In this document: positions 54,649-64,000 of the stretch, piece after piece
How positions within the stretch are numbered: position 1 is the first letter of the stretch
Layout: the number at the start of each line of letters is the position of its first letter
Assembly: GCA_001566295.1 (NCBI GenBank)
Contig: KQ964246.1
Span: 310,001-374,000, forward strand
From: Microdochium bolleyi
Lineage: Eukaryota > Ascomycota > Sordariomycetes > Xylariales > Microdochiaceae
DNA length: 64,000 bases
Direction: 5' to 3'
The notes under the pieces: model-generated
What the model was told of the DNA's origin: nothing
The model's input: only the letters and a program-made list of their open reading frames with translations
The model's database searches: none
Position numbers and translations under genes: made by a program

Positions 54649-57600
54649 ATGTTCCCCATCGATCCGTCAAAGCTCCCGGCTTTAAGGACGAGGAAGGCCC
54701 TTCTGGTCGTCGACCCCCAAAACGACTTTCTCGACGATGACGGTGCTCTCCCAATCAACTACCCCGTGGATCTCGCGCAGACAATCGCGGGCGCAGCACA
54801 GTCCTTCCGAGCCAACGGCTTCGATATAATATGGGTCCGCACCCAGTTCGAGAAGACCCGTTCGATCAACAATGAGATGATTCTTACCTCGGACCTCCCG
54901 CTGAACAATGGCCCGGCATCGTCTTCCAAGCCCCGTGGTTCGAGAGGTGGCTCCTCACAAGGCGGTGCCGCCGCCGCTCCTAAGTGTCCCGAAAGCTTTC
55001 TGAGTCTTCCTTCCAGTAGCACGGTCGTGAAGGCAGTGCAACCAGAAACCAGCGGCACAGATCTCCATCCGGCGATACAGGAAGTTGTAACGCCCAGAGA
55101 TCCAGTCCTGGTCAAGTCGTTCTACTCGGCATTTAAGAATGAGCAGCTCTTGCGCATGCTGCGCATGCGAATCGTCACAGAGCTCTACGTATGCGGCTCT
55201 CTCACGAACGTTGGAGTCATGGCGACAGCCTATGACGCCGCCAGCCACGGCTTCGCCATCACCATCGTCAAGGACTGCTGCGGGTATCGGAGTGCCATTC
55301 GACATCACGCGGCACTCAAGCAGATCGTGGAGCTTACAGGGTGCGACGTGCTCGATCTCGATGAAATATCTTTGGCTGCAAAAGCGTCGACTCCTAAAGC
55401 GAGCACGCCAAAAGCGCCGAGCAGGTCTGCCACGCCAGGCAACAACACCTATCCGACCATGTATGCGAGCCCTGGGGATAAGCGTGCGCCGGCTGCTGCG
55501 TGCACAGAGTTGGATAATGCATTGGAATCGTTGTCATTACAGGATAGTCCGACCAAAGGGAGCGGCGAGCGGGATCCGCCCACGGAAAAGACAACAAGTC
55601 CGACGACAAGAGTAGATGGGCGGGACAGTGACGAGAGCGACGACGAAGAAGATGGCGGGACAGACGTGGTTGCGAAGGAGATTGGCGCACCTTCTGAATC
55701 GCGTGTCGAGCCGATTGGTGCAAGTGAGTCACCAAATGCTGATGCTCCGCCTGGGTGCTCAGCCGCACGACCAACCAAGAATATTCGAGAAAGCACGATG
55801 GCCACCGATGCCAGTTTAGAAGTCGAAAAATACCTACATAAACTATCGTTGGACGACGGTGTTACGCTGGCACGATCGGAAAGTGTTGCCCCACAAGACA
55901 CCAAATCCACGAAACTGGAGGCTACGCCACCTGCGCCAACACTCGAAACGGAGGTCAAGGACGGCTCTTTTGATGTGAACGAGAGCCCAAAGATGCAGGT
56001 CACACCATCTCGGAGCGAAGGCTTATGTGAAGGTGATTCACAAGTCATCTACAACATTCTACCATTCCCTCTCGCCAACAATGCATTCGAAACAATCCGA
56101 GATGAGGTCCAATGGCAGCGCATGTCCCATCAGGGCGGCGAGGTCCCCCGCCTCGTCGCCGTGCAAGGTCAGGTAGACGAGGATGGGAGCATGCCCGTCT
56201 ACCGACATCCATCGGACGAATCGCCGCCACTGCTGCCGTTCTCCCCGACAGTGACAGCGATCAAGGAGGTCGTAGAGAAGGAACTAGGTCACCCACTCAA
56301 CCACGCTCTGATCCAGTTCTACCGCCACGGCAACGACTACATCTCAGAACACAGCGACAAGACGCTGGATATTGCCAAGGGTAGCTTCATCGCCAACGTC
56401 AGCCTAGGCGCCGAGAGGACCATGGTACTGCGCACTAAGCGCGCGCCTAAGATCAAGGCCACTGACCAGGAACCTGGTGCAACGACCACGGAAAGTACAG
56501 CTTCAGGCCAACAGCCAGAAGACCTCAAACGCCGCAGCGAGCGCGCAGCCCTGCCGCATAATTCACTCATGAAGATGGGCTTACAAACAAACATGAAATG
56601 GCTGCACGGAATTCGCCAGGATAAGCGGCAGGAGCGCGAGAAGACAGAGCAAGAGCTCGCCTTCGACGGCAGCCGCATCTCCCTAACGTTCCGAAGGATA
56701 GGGACCTTCCTGGACGCCGAGAACACGCTGATCTGGGGCCAAGGCGCGACGGGCAAGACCAGAGATGCTGCGCGGGATGTGGTTAATGGCCAGACCCAGC
56801 AGGCTGTGGACATGCTACGTGCATTCGGCAGGGAGAACCAGCTCAGCGAGTTCGACTGGGATGCGTTCTACGGGAAAGGTTTTGATGTGCTGCACATTAC
56901 GGCCTCGCCGAGGCTGTTCCTGTGTGGGGACTCGGTGGTGAACATGCGTGTACAGATGATGCTTGCAGAGTATGGCATCGGGTACGCCCGCGGGAGCATG
57001 GCGACTTCGTCTGCCTCATCTGCGGTGCGTGCCGCTGCTGGTGTGAAGCCGCCAGCCGCGGACGCGTCCGAAGCAAAAGAGGAAGCCCTGCACATCAGAC
57101 TCATTGACGCTGATGCTGGCAAGTCGAATGTCCAAGGCGACGTCGCTATCATGTTGTATTTGGACCGCGTGTACGGTAGCGTGCGACCTGCCCCTGCTCA
57201 CGCTGTAAACGACGACGACAGTGCGGAAGCATCCACGGACGGAGCAACGGCCGCTATTAGTACCACAGGCGCACCAGTAGTCGACATCGCGAAGGTCTAC
57301 ACACGATTCCAGCAGGCGTTGAGCTTGCTGGACAAGTTCAGAGCACATACCAACAAGGACGGCGGTTCCACTGTAAGCAAGATAGCGGCGAAAGACCTCA
57401 GAGAGATGCTTGGAGTCTGGGAGACTTACGCGCTCGAAGCGGCAGCACCAACAGCCGAGACACCAGGGGACGGAGTGACAGGCGAAGTCCAGGAGGCCAC
57501 GGCCTCTGTCGAAAAAGACGACGCTGTTGATGTATTCATTGCGTCCACACGGTCGCTGACGCTTGCAGACTTTGCGCTGTGGCCAGTGCTGCACGAGATA

Positions 57601-57789
57601 GTCTCCAAGACGAGCGGCGAGTCTGCAAATGCTGATAGCCATGGGAGGGACTCAGAAAAGGGCGTCGACGAAGGGAACTCAACTAGTGGCGTGTTCAAAG
57701 GCCTTCCAGCGCTTGAGGCATACTACGCCCGCGTCAAGGCGAGAGAAGGTGTGGTGAAGCTTCTGAGCACGACGCAGCATAAGGACTAG
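54649..57789 (+). CDS. Fusion: isochorismatase-like, AlkB-like 2OG-Fe(II) oxygenase and GST-C-like modules
   Basis: Single exon, 1046 aa from the ATG at 54649; the open frame upstream has no ATG. Module 1 (about 15-240) is isochorismatase-like: Asp22 in LLVVDPQNDF, Lys156 in PVLVKSFYSAF, and the segment YVCGSLTNVGVMATAYDA, where the usual catalytic Cys of TNVCV is Gly189. A disordered acidic, Ser/Thr-rich linker follows (about 245-465). Module 2 (about 465-690) is an AlkB-type dioxygenase: NHALIQFYRHGNDYISEHSD with His568 and Asp570, the third ligand candidate His637 in LPHNSLMKMG, and RISLTFRRIGTF with the 2-oxoglutarate-binding Arg. Module 3 (about 745-1046) is GST/thioredoxin-fold-like with LTLADFALWPVL near the end. 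AlkB enzymes remove alkyl groups from nucleic acids or proteins. Why the modules are joined is unknown. No targeting signal seen. Confidence 0.85.
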   Translation: MFPIDPSKLPALRTRKALLVVDPQNDFLDDDGALPINYPVDLAQTIAGAAQSFRANGFDIIWVRTQFEKTRSINNEMILTSDLPLNNGPASSSKPRGSRGGSSQGGAAAAPKCPESFLSLPSSSTVVKAVQPETSGTDLHPAIQEVVTPRDPVLVKSFYSAFKNEQLLRMLRMRIVTELYVCGSLTNVGVMATAYDAASHGFAITIVKDCCGYRSAIRHHAALKQIVELTGCDVLDLDEISLAAKASTPKASTPKAPSRSATPGNNTYPTMYASPGDKRAPAAACTELDNALESLSLQDSPTKGSGERDPPTEKTTSPTTRVDGRDSDESDDEEDGGTDVVAKEIGAPSESRVEPIGASESPNADAPPGCSAARPTKNIRESTMATDASLEVEKYLHKLSLDDGVTLARSESVAPQDTKSTKLEATPPAPTLETEVKDGSFDVNESPKMQVTPSRSEGLCEGDSQVIYNILPFPLANNAFETIRDEVQWQRMSHQGGEVPRLVAVQGQVDEDGSMPVYRHPSDESPPLLPFSPTVTAIKEVVEKELGHPLNHALIQFYRHGNDYISEHSDKTLDIAKGSFIANVSLGAERTMVLRTKRAPKIKATDQEPGATTTESTASGQQPEDLKRRSERAALPHNSLMKMGLQTNMKWLHGIRQDKRQEREKTEQELAFDGSRISLTFRRIGTFLDAENTLIWGQGATGKTRDAARDVVNGQTQQAVDMLRAFGRENQLSEFDWDAFYGKGFDVLHITASPRLFLCGDSVVNMRVQMMLAEYGIGYARGSMATSSASSAVRAAAGVKPPAADASEAKEEALHIRLIDADAGKSNVQGDVAIMLYLDRVYGSVRPAPAHAVNDDDSAEASTDGATAAISTTGAPVVDIAKVYTRFQQALSLLDKFRAHTNKDGGSTVSKIAAKDLREMLGVWETYALEAAAPTAETPGDGVTGEVQEATASVEKDDAVDVFIASTRSLTLADFALWPVLHEIVSKTSGESANADSHGRDSEKGVDEGNSTSGVFKGLPALEAYYARVKAREGVVKLLSTTQHKD

Positions 57790-58219
57790 TAGGCTGGAGT
57801 GTTCGCTGAGTGGCCAAGACCAGATACGAAGAGTTCGAAGGCCTCAAACATTCTGATGGGTCGGAATCGAGTCGGAAAAGCGTGTGATTATGAGGGTTCC
57901 ACGGTCTTGCATTTAATGATATTTTGCGAAAGCCGGTTTCTCCAAATAGTAAAGGAGAGCATGACAGAACTTATCCACTCTTTCTGCGTCTTGTAGGTGC
58001 CATGAAAGGATCGATCATGTCTCCTCGTGTCCAAAACTTCTCGAGGCTCAGTATTCCTATATTATTCCCTTCCCCTCTTCCCGTCCCAAAACTCTTGGTT
58101 CCGGATTCGATGGGCCCCCCTCCACCGTCCTGTTTCACACACACCAGCTTCAGCAGGTGACCACAGCCACTTGCTCTCTCTCAAAAGCTCGGCACGAACA
58201 TGCCAAAGACAGAAACGCC
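57790..58219. other. Convergent 3' intergenic region
   Basis: About 430 bases between the 3' ends of the fusion gene and the Rad51-like gene; nothing recognised. Confidence 0.5.
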
Positions 58220-59351
58220 TCACGACCCGAACGAATAGCTCCCCCACCGCGACACCGCCCGCCAGCCCGCCCTTCCCACAGCCGCGGCCCGCCGGTCCCG
58301 GTCTGCGAGGGCCTCCTCGGCGCTGACAGCCATGTGGAACGCGGGGACCTCTTCGCGCTCGACGCGCAGCCAGCCCTTGTAGCCGCAGAGAACATCCGGA
58401 TTCGACACCGCGGTGGTGGGGGCGGGAGCGGGAGTGATCGAGGAGGATGACGACGATGGAGGCAGCGACAGCCCGCTCGACCCGACGACGACGGTGCCCC
58501 ACCACTCCCGATCGCGGCTGCCGTGGTCCCCGTACAGCATGAAGTCGCCCGCGGCGGCGAGACACGCGCGGACCTGGCTGTGAGGAGGTCGATAGACGTA
58601 TACGTGCCGCAGGTCGGCCGGGGTGGCTGGGAAGGACTCGTCGGGAACTGCTCCTGGTGTTGCTGCGGCAGCAGAAGTAGGAGGGGTTTGGCCATCGCCC
58701 ACGGTACTCCTGAGGAGAGCAGCATCGCCAGCAGTGGCAGACGGCGTGGGCGGGGGCGATGTGCCGACGAGGCGGGTCACGTCGAAGCGGCACTCCGCGT
58801 CGATGATGACAACGGTGTAGCCGCAGTGCCTCTGCCGTTGCGGCTGCGGTCTGTGCCGTGGTTCATCGTTTTCGGGCGGGAACGCAGGTGTCGAAATCAG
58901 GGTAGACACGAGGTGGTACACCAGCGGCAGATACCGCCCGCTGACGGCCAGCACGGGCGGCGGCGCGGACTGTGTGGCCTTCTGGTGCCGCGCGACGAGC
59001 GCCTGGAGGGCCGGGAAGGGAATGTGCGGCTGTGGCGCGATGAATGGTCGCTGCGGCGGACGCGCAGTGTTCTGGAGATGGTGTGTGGATGTCTGATGTA
59101 AGTGAGTCGCGGCTGTGGAGGTTGTCGCTGGTGTTGCTGTCTCTGCTCTGAGTTGTGTGCGGATTGTCTTCAGAAGCTGGGTGGAAGATTGAGATATTAT
59201 CAGCTTTGAAGACTCGGTGACAATACTGATGAAAAGATGAAAAGATGATAAAATAGCGAGGACATGTGCGAACAGAGCAGAAAAACACGTCTCAAAAAGT
59301 GAACTGGGCCTCAAGTTGCGATTGTTGTCCTGGCACCTTGATGAGGCTCAT
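58220..59351 (-). CDS. Rad51/XRCC2-paralogue-like protein without a Walker A (tentative)
   Basis: Proposed model complement(join(58220..59176, 59337..59351)), 323 aa. The main frame has no early ATG, so a short first exon (MSLIK) is inferred, with a 160-nt intron ending CACCCAG; this start is uncertain. The middle part resembles RecA-fold recombination paralogues: PVLAVSGRYLPLVYHLVSTL, YTVVIIDAECRFDVTRLV (the IDTEG.F...RL strand), LRHVYVYRPPHSQVRACL, FMLYGDHGSRDREWWGTVVV, and GWLRVEREEVPAFHMAVS. Where paralogues carry SG..GKT, this protein has SGRYLPLV, so no Lys/Thr Walker A is visible. Either it is a non-ATPase paralogue, or a short intron or frameshift hides the loop. Long Ala/Pro/Ser-rich inserts separate the blocks. 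The family assignment rests on motif resemblance only. Confidence 0.5.
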
Positions 59352-59687
59352 CGTGTAAGTCGTTGTCAAGGAGGTGTGACGGCGATAAGATAACGATCCT
59401 CATCTGCCTATGGCTTGGAACGACGTCCTCCAACTCGGACATCATCACGAGCTCAGGACATCGGAAAATCAAAAAGAGGAGCACAGATACGGGAGAAAGT
59501 AAAGTCAAGGTCTCACCTCCTCCAAGCTCTCCTCCTCAATCTCAGCCAGCAGCCTCGCGCCGACGTGTCTTGCTGTTGCGGGCTCCATCTCTCCGTTTAC
59601 GGCCTACCTCGGCCACCACCACCACCTTCTCCTTCTCCTTCTCTGCCCTACGCCTAATTATCAGGAGCGACGAGAAACAAATTGCGA
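59352..59687. promoter_or_regulatory. Divergent promoter of the Rad51-like and Som1 genes
   Basis: A compact region of 336 bases between the two proposed starts. It contains pyrimidine-rich tracts (for example caccaccaccttctccttct near 59615-59640) just before the Som1 ATG, typical of fungal 5' leaders. Confidence 0.45.
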
Positions 59688-59984
59688 ATGGCACCGCCGG
59701 TCGCGATATTCCCGGCCTCGGAGCTGGAAGATGCGATCCAGCTAGACCAGGGTAGGCGGCGCAAGGTTGCTACTGCTACTCCGACCAGCGGCGACAGCGG
59801 AAGCAGCGGCGTCAGTGGCAGCGGCAGCGAAAGGGGGAGCAGCGCCGCGATCCAGCGGCGGCGGATCGACCTGTCGGCGTGCGAGCTGCTGTCGATGGTT
59901 CAGTACGACTGCCAGATCGAGCGGCCCGAGGACAGGCAGGAGACGGTCAAGTGTTGGCCGGTGCAGCGGTGGTTTAGACGGTAA
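59688..59984 (+). CDS. som1: Mitochondrial export protein Som1
   Basis: Single exon, 98 aa. The N-terminus MAPPVAIFPASELEDAIQ and the C-terminal block CELLSMVQYDC ... VKCWPVQRWFRR match the small fungal Som1 family, including the conserved Cys residues and the terminal WP-x-x-R-x-FRR. A Gly/Ser-rich linker (about 33-62) lies between the two. In yeast Som1 is a subunit of the mitochondrial inner-membrane peptidase complex with Imp1/Imp2, which matures intermembrane-space proteins. The ATG at 59688 fits the family start. Few other interpretations are plausible given the C-terminal signature. Confidence 0.85.
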   Translation: MAPPVAIFPASELEDAIQLDQGRRRKVATATPTSGDSGSSGVSGSGSERGSSAAIQRRRIDLSACELLSMVQYDCQIERPEDRQETVKCWPVQRWFRR

Positions 59985-61015
59985 GGCTTCCTGCGGGGTT
60001 GACGATGACCGGCGTGGAACGAGTACAAATTGCTAATGGACCATACTGTGGCTGGACAGATGCGCGGACCAGAAAGGCAGTTTCATGGTCGAGACGACAG
60101 CCTGGGAGGGCAAGACGGAGGATGCGTGAGCACCGATTGCGGTGGTGGTGTGAGGCGGGGCGGGGCGTCATCGGTCGTGGTGATTTCATACAGCGACAAT
60201 ACTCGGGGAGCACGGCGTTTTGGTTTACAATACATCGGCAATTTCAGATTGGTAGCAAATTTTTTATGGTGAACGCTCGTGTGCTTTCCATGGGGACACG
60301 ACGTAAATACCAGAGCTCATTTCCCCTCAGCACGCGGTGACTGCCAGCCGGTTGGGATACAGAGCAGGAATGGCGAACATGGCAGATCGATGTACAGATG
60401 TGTGGTTATCTAGTGGCGGTTTCGGACGACACGCAAGATGAATTCCGGTCATCTTGGATGCGACTTCTTACCTCGAGGAGTCTGAAGCCGGAGTGCTCCT
60501 TTTGAGATCATGCTAGAAGTCTTGCTCATGATGCCCGACTTTCTTGACCTGTTCGCTGCAGCGATACTGCTTATTAGGCACAAGGCGTATACAAGTCTAA
60601 ACATTCAGGAACCTTTCTTATAGGCATACAAGAGCAAGTTAGGTGTCGGGAGGTGCGTGACCCTGGACCTCGTAGTGCACAATGTTGCAAAGCGTCATGA
60701 ACGACTGCCGTCTCGGGATGCCACATCCTTGTCACATACCAGCACGCTCATCGCACCCATGCACCCCTCGCAAAATACGTGTGAGCCTGACGTAACAAAA
60801 GGGAGATTGCCCGTGACATTGCAGAGCCTGGACCAGGCGTTTGTTTGCGGGTATGACTTTGTTCTTGATTATATCTCGGCTCCGCCCGACCAGCTGGCTG
60901 GTCGACGTTCGTTTGGTTCTAGCAGCAGCGGATGATGTCGTTCTTCTAGTTTGTCCCACATGCTTCGTCCATCCTGCCCTGGTGATTCTTGTCTTTCCAA
61001 CGAGTTCCCCGAAAT
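59985..61015. other. Convergent 1 kb intergenic region
   Basis: Between the 3' ends of som1 and the COX VIIa gene. Frames of 80-140 codons are present but none resembles a protein; nothing called. Confidence 0.5.
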
Positions 61016-61510
61016 CTAACCAGACTTGGCGGCACGCTCAGACTCGAGCTGCTGGTAGAAGTTGTCGCGGGCGTGTGTGCGGGGCATGTGGAAGCCGTAC
61101 CTGTAGGGGAAGAGAAGAAACTGCGTTAGTCTCCAGCTATGCCTGGAAGGTGGGCTTGGTTGCTTCATGGCGTAAACATGTCGAGTATCGCGTGGTGGGA
61201 GGTAGTTCGAGTCATGTGGGGAATATCGTACCAGAAGGCGCTGCCCATGACAGTTCCGAGGCCTGAGCAATAGAACAGTTAGCACTCAATGTTTGACGAT
61301 CCGTTTGATAGGAGCAGCGGGAGTCGGGACGTACCAAGAGCGATGGAGAGGTCAGTGACCAGGCCCCGACGGAGCATCTACAGCAACAAGGCACATCGTA
61401 CGTTAGTCACAACTGTCTCCTCGGAGGATCTCGGTGCCCAAAGCTGTTCGGGGAGCTGCGGCTCGAGGCCGCGGGAGGATGCGTACACCGGTGATGGGCT
61501 TGACGGCCAT
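61016..61510 (-). CDS. Cytochrome c oxidase subunit VIIa (Cox7a/Cox9 type)
   Basis: Four small exons: complement(join(61016..61100, 61232..61262, 61335..61377, 61487..61510)), 60 aa. The spliced product reads MAVKPITG, then MLRRGLVTDLSIALG, LGTVMGSAFWY and GFHMPRTHARDNFYQQLESE with a short basic end, the complete fungal subunit with its single transmembrane helix (about 14-34) and a matrix/IMS tail. Each junction has a GT donor and AG acceptor and keeps the frame. The exons are 24, 43, 31 and 85 nt, so simple open-frame searches miss the gene. It is a small nuclear-encoded stabilising subunit of complex IV in the mitochondrial inner membrane. It is divergent with a mitochondrial ribosomal protein gene. 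Confidence 0.93.
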
Positions 61511-61967
61511 TGTGTCTGTTGTGAGTAGCGGTTGCGCGTGGGCGGGAGTGGTGGGTGCTGGTGATGTGCGGGATGGCAAGAGGCTGTCGTCGGATGGTCT
61601 GACGATATTCGCGCTCGGCAAAGGCAAAGCTGCAATTACTCAATGGCTCCCCTGATTGGCCAGGCCCGGCGGAGCCTTGGGGAGCTGGAGGTACCCCGTA
61701 CCGCCCTCGCACCCACGCAGCCTTGTACGGCTTACCTAAGGCACTGTCCAGGTCGGCACGAGCACAGCCACGTGATTGCACAAGCGCCCCATCGCTCTCC
61801 CGCTCCAGCCAGGCCTGGCTCTGAGCCCGCACTAGGAGCCTCCAACAGGGATCCCTGCCAATCAACGACACTGCTTGGAGATTTTCCACAAGCGGCTCGT
61901 GAGCTTGATATCACGAACCTCCACGCAACGCAGCACGAGTCCTGGAGAGCCTCGAGCGGCTGCCACC
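61511..61967. promoter_or_regulatory. Divergent promoter of two mitochondrial protein genes
   Basis: 457 bases between the COX VIIa and uL22m start codons; it contains both promoters and leaders. A sequence caattactcaatggctccc and CCAAT-like matches are present, but no site is assigned. Confidence 0.45.
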
Positions 61968-63096
61968 ATGAACCTACAGCTCCCAGTCCGGCGGCTTGCC
62001 GGCGCCGGTATGTTACGCATTGTCCTTGTCCAGCATGCCGCTGCATTCAGCTAACCCATGCAATCTCTCTCTGCAGCCCGAACCACACACATCCTCCCCA
62101 CGACACAGCAGCAACGCCGGACGATCTGGACGCCATGGGGCAAGAGCAAGCCCAGCGCTGAGCAGGGCGCCGGCGCGGCCATCAGCCCTCTCGACAAGGC
62201 CATCATGGACAAGCAGAAGGAGGCCAAGGCCGTCAGGCGCCTGCGCGACACCCAGCAGGGGCAGTCCATCTTCGACGACGAAACCACCGCCGACCCTTCC
62301 TCAAAGGGCAGGGAATTGTCAGAAACATCCGCTGCCGGCTCAGGGAGCGCCGCAGGCATCCCCGAGGCCAGCACGCTGCGGGAGCACATGCTGCGCGCAA
62401 CGGACCCGGACCCGCGGTGGCGCATCCGGTACCAGAAGCGCAAGGTCATGCAGTCCCTGAGGAGCGGCCGCGAGCCGACGCGCGAGGAGCTCATCCGCCA
62501 GCGCGAGCGGCAGGTCGTGTCGCAGTCGACCCCGCTGCCCACGAGCACCAAGAAGCTCGTGATGCTGTCGCGGCAGATCGTGGGCAAGACGGTCGACGAG
62601 GCCATCACGCAGATGAAGTTCAGCAAGAAGAAGGCCGCGCGCGAGGTCCGGTACGAGCTCGAGCGGGCCCGCGACCTGGCTGTCGTCGAGCGCGGCATGG
62701 GCCTCGGCGCGCACAATGGCGAGGTCCTTGACAAGCCGCGGAAGATCAGGACCAAGGAAGGTCGTATTATCGAGGTCGCCGACCCGACGAGCATGTACGT
62801 CGACGAGTCCTGGGTCGGCAAGGGCCCGTACCGCGGTGTCCGTATCCAGTACCACGCCAGGTCGCGCATGTCGGCCATGTGGAAGCCTACGACAAGTAAG
62901 TCCTGAACTAGTGTCTTACAATATCGGGATATAGAACTAACCATCACTTCTCGCAGGGCTTTCCGTTGTCCTCAAGGAGGAGAAGACGAGGATACGGCAG
63001 CACGACGAGCGCGTCGAGAAGCAGGCCAAGGCAAAGCCCTGGGTGCACCTGCCCAACCGGCCCGTCACCGCCCAGCGGCCGTACTACACTTGGTAA
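61968..63096 (+). CDS. Mitochondrial large-subunit ribosomal protein uL22m (MRPL22)
   Basis: Spliced model join(61968..62007, 62077..62895, 62957..63096), 332 aa. Exon 1 (MNLQLPVRRLAGA) begins an Arg/Leu-rich mitochondrial presequence that continues as ARTTHILPTTQQQRRTIW. The uL22 fold occupies about 140-300: KKLVMLSRQIVGKTVDEAI, MKFSKKKAAREVRYELERAR, VDESWVGKGPYRGVRIQYHA and R..MSAMWKPTTR. The third exon supplies LSVVLKEEKTRIRQ and the family's C-terminus NRPVTAQRPYYTW. In the mitoribosome, uL22 lines the polypeptide exit tunnel. The ATG at 61968 has a good context (CCACC before it). Both introns (69 and 61 nt) are typical. Confidence 0.95.
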
Positions 63097-64000
63097 AGTG
63101 GCTGCTGTTCAGGCGCTGGGTCTGTTGTCCGACTCCATGCATTGCAGCATCTCATGTCCAGCCACCACTGTAACATTCTGCCGATTGAAGCAACAAGTGC
63201 ATGACATACATGAGCTGGCTTCGGGGACAACGGGTGCGTCGAGAGCAGAGAGGGGTCATCACACTGGGTCTTTCATACTTCTGGGGTGATGAAGGCAGGA
63301 GGGAGACCTTGTACATATAGAGACTACATGTAAACGCCATCAGCAGTAGTAGCATCTGGCACGCAACCGTGGCGTCGATAGAACAGCCCCTGTTGTTTGG
63401 CCAGTAACCAATGTAAAACAGCATCAGGACCAATTCTCCAAGAAGACAAACAGTGCATGCCGAAAAGGGGCCATGGCAACCCAATGACCGCCCCTGCGCC
63501 CACGCCGAGAGAAGGGTATGTGTGCAACTTGCGGCCCTTGCAGATAATGCCTGCTTCGGGGCAGCAGGAATATCAGGACGGAGGTGGCCACGAATCGTAA
63601 AAGTACGGTGCTATGGCTGACATATTGGTGTGTATGTCCCCGTGCTCCCTCTATCTCTCTGTCTCCCTGTCCCTTTCCGCCTTCCGCCGTGCTCGGAGCA
63701 TTGATCCGCCCGAGCCGTAGATATATGTCTCTCCCAACCTGTAAGCACTACGATGAACAGAGCAGAACAGCAAAGGAAGCCATACATCTCACCGACAGTC
63801 GACCAAGTCCGGCCAAGGGCTTTCCCTCCTGGGTTCCCCCCCTCCCCCATCTCTGCGACCCTCAAGGCTCGCGGCAGCCAAAGTCACACACGGTCCCAAT
63901 GAACGCCGATAACGTGTACTACGACAACAACGACAGAGCACGCACAGAGCACCATGCACAAAACAAGTCTCTCTCTCTCTATGCCAGAAGTCTAACGACG
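63097..64000. other. Terminal 0.9 kb, no gene recognised
   Basis: Downstream of uL22m to the window end. Frames on both strands lack protein-like features. A short CT-rich run lies at 63968-63980. It may contain the 3' UTR of a gene beyond the window. Confidence 0.4.

Noticed and set aside
59016..59314. Rad51-like protein starting at 59314
   Set aside because: The codon is TTG and the residues encoded before 59176 look like intron translation with a good acceptor (CACCCAG).
1..64000. tRNA, 5S rRNA, CRISPR arrays, telomere repeats and transposon genes
   Set aside because: No B-box-like GGTTCGA with a matching A box and cloverleaf, no spaced direct repeats, no TTAGGG arrays and no transposase or reverse transcriptase motifs were found by eye. 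A tRNAscan/Infernal run would be decisive.

Overview
The window is nuclear DNA from a filamentous ascomycete (Pezizomycotina, probably Sordariomycetes-like). The evidence is short GT-AG introns with CTGAC/CTAAC-type branch sites, a cpc-2/RACK1 gene with a multi-intron layout, a highly reducing polyketide synthase, a Zn2Cys6/fungal_trans_2 regulator, Som1, and WSC/DUF1996 and ASST proteins. No genus can be assigned from sequence alone. Seventeen protein genes are supported, most of them rebuilt as spliced models whose reading frames close exactly. No tRNA, rRNA, CRISPR array or transposon was recognised.

Left part (1-31 kb). A 5'-truncated arylsulfotransferase-like membrane protein (+) and a P-loop sulfotransferase-like protein (-) are separated by gene-poor stretches of about 4 kb. 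Next comes a secondary-metabolism pair: a 2501-residue reducing PKS (KS-AT-DH-degenerate cMT-KR-ACP, no ER, no release domain; -, 7 exons), divergently arranged with an acyl-CoA synthetase-like adenylating enzyme (+). This pair is followed by indoleamine 2,3-dioxygenase (-), VPS23/TSG101 of ESCRT-I (+), and a large disordered protein of unknown function (-).

Middle part (31-51 kb). A secreted DUF1996-WSC protein (+) precedes a 3.6 kb gene-free stretch that holds a 66-base poly-C tract. Three minus-strand genes follow: myo-inositol oxygenase, a Zn2Cys6 regulator and an MFS sugar transporter. They look like a small catabolic neighbourhood (enzyme, regulator, transporter). The regulator contains a GC-AG intron that splits a zinc-binding Cys codon, and the transporter contains a 7-nt microexon. 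The RACK1 orthologue (-) follows.

Right part (51-64 kb). Mostly housekeeping genes: a TAF8-like TFIID subunit (-), a three-module protein fusing an isochorismatase-like domain, an AlkB-like 2OG-Fe(II) oxygenase and a GST-C-like domain (+), a Rad51-paralogue-like protein lacking a visible Walker A (-), mitochondrial Som1 (+), cytochrome c oxidase subunit VIIa (-) and mitochondrial ribosomal protein uL22m (+).

The most unusual items are the ER-less PKS with its divergent ligase, the isochorismatase-AlkB-GST fusion that has lost the isochorismatase cysteine, and the two unusual splicing events in the inositol/sugar neighbourhood.
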